Of a DNA stretch of 58,040 nt, positions 54,467-58,040 are shown in pieces. Every line of letters starts with the position of its first letter. Within the stretch, counting starts at the first letter, position 1. The position numbers and the translations under genes were made by a program. Below the pieces are notes generated by a model. It had not been told where the DNA came from. It searched no databases and saw nothing but the letters and a program-made list of their open reading frames with translations. The DNA comes from Spirochaetes bacterium RBG_16_49_21 (GTDB lineage: Bacteria; Spirochaetota; UBA4802; UBA5550): assembly GCA_001829495.1 (NCBI GenBank), contig MIBJ01000045.1, positions 109,919 to 167,958 on the forward strand, given 5' to 3'.

Positions 54467-56784
54467 TAATTCCCTCCAACATTCACCTCAATAATCTTCA
54501 TGGTATCATTGCCGAAAATGTCTACTACCTTGACTGCCACCTTGTACCGTCCGGACGGGCACTCGTGAAACGGGGTCTTGAGTTCAAGGGAACGGTCTTT
54601 TTTGGTGCGGAAACTCTGCCATTCATTCTCAAAGATGAAGTCTCCGGTCCATTTCTCCTCATATGCGCCCTCACCCCCGGCCCCTCTCCCGGAGGGCGAG
54701 GGGAGTTCTTTGGGAATTCGCACGACTTCCCGCTTGCTCGCGAAATCGAAATCAACGCTCCAGTAGTCGATCCAGTCCGTCCATTTTTTGGTCAAAACCT
54801 CGCGGGTCACGATGCCGTTCTTGTCCTTGCTGACCTTGATGATCTTTCCGTTTTCGACTACGATTTTATTCTTTCCGTTGCCGAGGGAAGCGGCAGCGTT
54901 ATCGACCGTGTCCTGGTTATAAAATACGGAAAAATCCGTAAGCTCCACCGCGATCTGTCCCATATCCTCCTTTTTTTTCAGCGGTTTCACATGGGGCTTC
55001 ACCTCGATATAGCTGACGTCATGGAACACGACCTGGTTTTTTTCCACCGCGCGGCGGTCGAATACCTCGCGGGGAATGTACTTTAAAGCAAGGTCAATGC
55101 CTTTGCTTTTCGCTTCTTCCTGGATGTTGGGGAACAGGCCCATCTCGAATTCAAAGGCGAGGATGTCCGCGCGCGAGACGCGCTTTTCCCGGCATTCAAG
55201 GATTATCTCCTCAACGAACAGGCGCGTGACCGGCAGGTTGATAGGGCCTACCGCTACCGCGCGCCCGGCTTTTTTGCCGTGGAAACACTTAAAGTTATCC
55301 GCCGGTTCGGCCTTGTATGCTTTGAGAATAAGGGCGACAAAGTCCTTTTCTTTTTGTTCGAGCTGTTTCTGCCGGTCTTGCTCGCGCAGGTCCATATTGA
55401 CGCCGATGTAATGCGCACGCTCGTATTTACCGAGGTTCAAAATCTCAAAGGCCCGGAAGTCTTTTCCCTCTTCTTTGAGCTTGCGCTGTACCTGGATCAT
55501 TCGCTTGCGGGTGGTGTGGACCGCGAACTTGCCGAGGTCAGATCCGATCCACTTGCGGCCGAGCTTTTCGGCCACGGCAAGGGTGGTGCCTGAGCCGCAA
55601 AAGAAGTCGGCCACGATGTCGTTTTCGTTGCTGCTGGCTTTTATGATGCGTTCGAGGAGGGCTTCGGGTTTTTGGGTGGGGTAGTCTAATCTTTCAATTG
55701 CAACTTGATTGACAATATCAATTCTCCAGTAATCAGGAGGAGCAAAACCTTTTCCTAGATAATCCCTTACAACTAATTCAGGATTACTAATTTCCCATTT
55801 TGGGTCAACATCTTTTGCTGATTTAATTGGGCTTCCACTAATACCACGACCACACAGGCGATAATATCCATTTTCATCATGGAGTTTATACTTCTTTATT
55901 GTGTTTTCAGAATATGGTCCGAGAACACCATCAACATCCCAATTGAATATATGCTTGTTTGGAACTTTTGTATATGCAATGATATCATCATGCTTTCGAT
56001 TCCAATATCTTTTTGAGAATTGCCGAGTTTGATAACACCAAACAATTTGATTTAAAAAATTTTCTTGTCCGAATATTTCTTCCATTACTAAACGTAGAAC
56101 TGAATTTAATCGCCAGTCTACATGCACATAGATACTCCCATCCTCCGCCAACAAATCCCTCATTAGCACCAGCCGTTCATAGATCATGGCGATGAAGCTA
56201 TCCGCCCCCTTTCCCCAGGTGTCGCGGTAGGCCAGCTCTTCCAGCACATTCGGTCTTTTCGTAAATGTTTCGGTCCCTGAGCCTGTCGAAGGGTCGCCGA
56301 TCTCGATGTCCATAGAAAAGTCTGCGCCCACGTCAAAAGGCGGGTCTATGTAGATGAGCTTGATGCCGCCGTTTTTCTCTATTTCTTCGCGCATGGGGCC
56401 GTTTTTCAGGCTGGAAAGAATGAGCTTGTTGTCTCCCCAGATGAGCTTGTTGGTCCATCCGGTTTTCTGGCGGCCGCGCTCGTCGAAGAGAAACCCCTGG
56501 TATTCCTCATCGCCGCCTTTCACCTTTGACGCGCCGCCTTTTGTTCCTGAGCCTTCCTTCACTGTATCGCTTTTCTTCTCACCTGCCCCGATCCGCGGCT
56601 CGTCTATCTGCTCGATGATCTGAAAGGGAAGCACGATGTTGCACACTTCGTTCGTTTTGCCGCTCCAGACCAGCTCCACCTCGCGTTTGTCGTCGAAGAG
56701 GAGAAAGCGGTATTTGTCGGGAAGGGGCTTTCCGGCCTCGATGAGCTTAAGGATTTCGCGTTTTTCGTTGTCGGTGAGTTTCAT
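54466..56784 (-). CDS. Type III DNA methyltransferase, Mod subunit
   Basis: The 772-residue methyltransferase has the catalytic [13 protein letters not shown] near residue 146 and the AdoMet motif [19 protein letters not shown] near 392, in the beta order DPPF, target domain, FxGxG. It modifies adenine and gives specificity to the complex. The central region (about residues 225-366, DNA 55685-56110) is far more AT-rich than the rest, suggesting a swapped target-recognition domain. A GC-rich repeat adds [11 protein letters not shown] near residues 693-706. Confidence 0.93.
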   Translation of the reverse strand: MKLTDNEKREILKLIEAGKPLPDKYRFLLFDDKREVELVWSGKTNEVCNIVLPFQIIEQIDEPRIGAGEKKSDTVKEGSGTKGGASKVKGGDEEYQGFLFDERGRQKTGWTNKLIWGDNKLILSSLKNGPMREEIEKNGGIKLIYIDPPFDVGADFSMDIEIGDPSTGSGTETFTKRPNVLEELAYRDTWGKGADSFIAMIYERLVLMRDLLAEDGSIYVHVDWRLNSVLRLVMEEIFGQENFLNQIVWCYQTRQFSKRYWNRKHDDIIAYTKVPNKHIFNWDVDGVLGPYSENTIKKYKLHDENGYYRLCGRGISGSPIKSAKDVDPKWEISNPELVVRDYLGKGFAPPDYWRIDIVNQVAIERLDYPTQKPEALLERIIKASSNENDIVADFFCGSGTTLAVAEKLGRKWIGSDLGKFAVHTTRKRMIQVQRKLKEEGKDFRAFEILNLGKYERAHYIGVNMDLREQDRQKQLEQKEKDFVALILKAYKAEPADNFKCFHGKKAGRAVAVGPINLPVTRLFVEEIILECREKRVSRADILAFEFEMGLFPNIQEEAKSKGIDLALKYIPREVFDRRAVEKNQVVFHDVSYIEVKPHVKPLKKKEDMGQIAVELTDFSVFYNQDTVDNAAASLGNGKNKIVVENGKIIKVSKDKNGIVTREVLTKKWTDWIDYWSVDFDFASKREVVRIPKELPSPSGRGAGGEGAYEEKWTGDFIFENEWQSFRTKKDRSLELKTPFHECPSGRYKVAVKVVDIFGNDTMKIIEVNVGGN
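54668..54705 (-). repeat. GC-rich repeat in frame in mod
   Basis: This is the twin of 53318-53358. It encodes [12 protein letters not shown] and keeps the frame near the C-terminus of Mod. Confidence 0.85.
56276..56293 (-). repeat. TTCGACAGGCTCAG-type repeat in mod
   Basis: This is the inverted copy of the repeat at 16031, read in frame as DPSTGSG near residue 164 of Mod. Confidence 0.7.
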
Positions 56785-56827
56785 ATTAACCTATTTTAAA
56801 TGGATGATAGCCTGTTTGCCCGTATTT

Positions 56828-56875
56828 CCGTTTGCCCGTAGAGACGCGATGCATCGCGTCTCTACGGGCAAACGG
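56828..56875. repeat. 48-bp perfect palindrome (REP-like)
   Basis: The palindrome is centred on GATGCATC with GTAGAGACGCGATG arms. It lies downstream of the RAYT gene and is flanked by imperfect GGAAATACG units up to about 56967. Confidence 0.9.
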
Positions 56876-56962
56876 GCAACCGGAAATACGGAAATATGGG
56901 CGCACGCGAATACGGAAATACGAAATACGGGCATACGCGAATTCCGGCAAACGCAAATACGG

Positions 56963-57559
56963 TTACGGCACCCGGGACGTAAAAAATTCGTCGCTGTACC
57001 AATTCGCCGCATTGTTTTCGATATATTGACGGATTCTTTGACGTGATGCGTCATCTCGCATAATATGATCGTAGAACCGCGCCTGCCATTTAAAAACGAT
57101 ATTGTTTTTTCTCGCGTACATCGTAACCGCCGATTTATACCCGCGAATGATTGATGCCAGGTTTTTGCGTTGCGGGGAGAAACGGTTTTTCGTCCCCGCC
57201 GCCAATGTAGAGACGCGATGCGTAACCGTAGAGACGCGATGCATCGCGTCTCTACGGTTACGGCGGCGATTATATTCATTTTTCCCGATGATTATTATTC
57301 CATGAAAATGATTCGGCATTATACAAAAGGCGTCCAATTCAATATTCATATCCGGTCTGATATCCGGCGTCCTAGTCCATTCGGATTCCGCAATTTTCCC
57401 GATTTCAGATAGAATCATTGTACCGTCCTCAATATCGCCAAAAAAAGAAAACCTTTGATCTGTGCAAATTGTAATAAAATATTCCCCTTGCCATTGGTAA
57501 TTCCAGTTCTGCAGGCGGGACGATTCTATACGGTAAATATCATTATATTTTTCTGACAT
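56963..57559 (-). CDS. REP-associated tyrosine transposase (RAYT, IS200-like)
   Basis: The 198-residue Y1-HUH protein has the metal-binding His-x-His in CIMPNHFHGIIII (His84, His86) and a candidate nucleophile Tyr141 in SIIRGYKSAVTMYARK. RAYTs are thought to copy REP palindromes. A 42-bp palindrome (57221-57262) of the same family as the flanking one lies inside the gene, adding NRRDAMHRVST between the HUH motif and the nucleophile. It is about 178 bases upstream of mod on the same strand. Confidence 0.85.
   Translation of the reverse strand: MSEKYNDIYRIESSRLQNWNYQWQGEYFITICTDQRFSFFGDIEDGTMILSEIGKIAESEWTRTPDIRPDMNIELDAFCIMPNHFHGIIIIGKNEYNRRRNRRDAMHRVSTVTHRVSTLAAGTKNRFSPQRKNLASIIRGYKSAVTMYARKNNIVFKWQARFYDHIMRDDASRQRIRQYIENNAANWYSDEFFTSRVP
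57207..57262. repeat. REP-like palindrome and half copy inside the RAYT gene
   Basis: A half copy with GTAGAGACGCGATGC (57208-57222) precedes a 42-bp perfect palindrome (57221-57262) sharing the same core. Both are in frame. Confidence 0.85.
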
Positions 57560-57667
57560 CCCTCAACCTACGCTGAAATTAATACCCATATTTAAAATAC
57601 AAAAAACCCGATCTGTCAAGGTTAAAATAGCGAAAACCCGCATCGGGAAATCACTCAATGTGCATCC

Positions 57668-57775
57668 ATCTCACCCCCACCCCAACCCTCACCCATTTGT
57701 CATGGATGACAAGGTGCAGACGCGCAACAGGATGTTGCGAAAAGCGTCTGCCGTCAAGGGGGAGGGAGGCAGAAG
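57668..57775. repeat. GC-rich repeat with nested hairpin
   Basis: Outer parts match the 34703-34740 repeat family (CCTCCCCCTTGACGG and GGTTGGGGTGGGGGTGA on the minus strand). A hairpin CAGACGC / GCGTCTG with inner GCAAC / GTTGC (57717-57752) is inserted between them. Confidence 0.6.
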
Positions 57776-57838
57776 AAAACCCCTCAGCTTATCGAAATGA
57801 TGTGTAGAGTAGAAAGTGAAGCAAGTGAGCACACGGAA

Positions 57839-58040
57839 GTGCGAACGGCATGGGCTGCGGCCGAGGATCGTAAGGGAGGACGCTCCGCAGGCCGCATTGA
57901 ATAAGGCTCCTGATGCAGTAAGCCCAGCCAGTCACAGGATAGCGAATGAAATCATAAAAAATAACAAGCAGGTGAATTCGACAAAGCCCTCAAACCGTCC
58001 GCCGCCATGCGGACACCTATCGGGGTGCATGTCTGAGGCG
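57839..58040 (+). ncRNA. Probable 5' end of a group II intron
   Basis: The stretch starts GTGCGAACGGCATGGG, close to the GUGYGnnCGGCAUGGG start of group IIC introns, and continues with features like domain I (CCTCAAACCGTCC; GGGTGCATGTCTGAGG). It runs off the window, so the intron-encoded reverse transcriptase is not seen. From 57560 to 57838 there is no gene, only the repeats above. Confidence 0.55.

Noticed and set aside
57660..57780. CRISPR-like GC-rich repetitive stretch
   Set aside because: The units are not regularly spaced and are palindromic with a unique insert; no leader or cas gene is present.

Overview
The window looks like a chromosome segment of a Gram-negative, probably anaerobic or facultative bacterium of moderate to high GC, with AT-rich intergenic DNA and one AT-rich accessory patch. 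Lipoproteins, an outer-membrane beta-barrel candidate, an MlaE permease and an AsmA-like protein point to an outer membrane. The 7TMR-DISM/histidine kinase/receiver/PP2C sensor and the rpsF-ssb-rpsR-DUF2232-rplI-dnaB order would suit a spirochaete (Leptospira-like or an uncultured Spirochaetota lineage) or a deltaproteobacterial-type genome. This placement is an inference. No rRNA, tRNA or CRISPR array was recognised.

Layout: (1) 0-6 kb, nitrogen control: a beta-barrel candidate, glnK and amtB on the minus strand with a near-perfect sigma-54 promoter, next to a NifA-like activator. (2) 4.9-7.8 kb: nadE-hisD. (3) 8.2-10.5 kb: MarC and an AsmA-like protein. (4) 10.6-16.1 kb: rpsF-ssb-rpsR-DUF2232-rplI-dnaB-mlaE-pcm. 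(5) 16.3-17.4 kb: a lone radical SAM/SPASM-like enzyme. (6) 17.4-24.5 kb: a sensor kinase-phosphatase, a Nif11-like small peptide gene, a divergent pair (FAD reductase and a U32-like Fe-S protein), a thioesterase, a peroxiredoxin and a STAS protein. (7) 24.8-38.6 kb: TPR protein and lipoprotein, YugP peptidase, YihY, crotonase, an IS110 remnant, SGNH hydrolase, aat, a CoA ligase subunit, a Cys-rich secreted protein, glgP and an RluA-type synthase. (8) 38.9-41 kb: a decaying cluster of VOC, YciI and SRPBCC genes. (9) 41.1-42.8 kb: an envelope SHOCT/Spy-like operon ending in a strong terminator. (10) 42.9-48.5 kb: a minus-strand operon (enoyl-CoA isomerase, TetR, two nitronate monooxygenases of which one is frameshifted, and an NADH:flavin oxidoreductase) headed by a 21-bp operator. 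(11) 48.5-50.7 kb: pcrA/uvrD. (12) 50.9-56.8 kb: a type III restriction-modification locus with a KilA-N gene between mod and res. (13) 57-58 kb: a RAYT transposase with REP-like palindromes, then what looks like the 5' end of a group II intron running off the window.

Three themes stand out. First, a conserved-looking but unfamiliar set: a Nif11-like peptide divergent from a geranylgeranyl-reductase-type flavoprotein and a U32-like cysteine-rich protein. Second, an IS110 transposase stump whose 5' flank is a highly structured region where a bridge RNA would be encoded. Third, several families of palindromic or GC-rich repeats lie between genes and also in frame inside genes (radical SAM, mod, res, RAYT, pcm), so they are translated.
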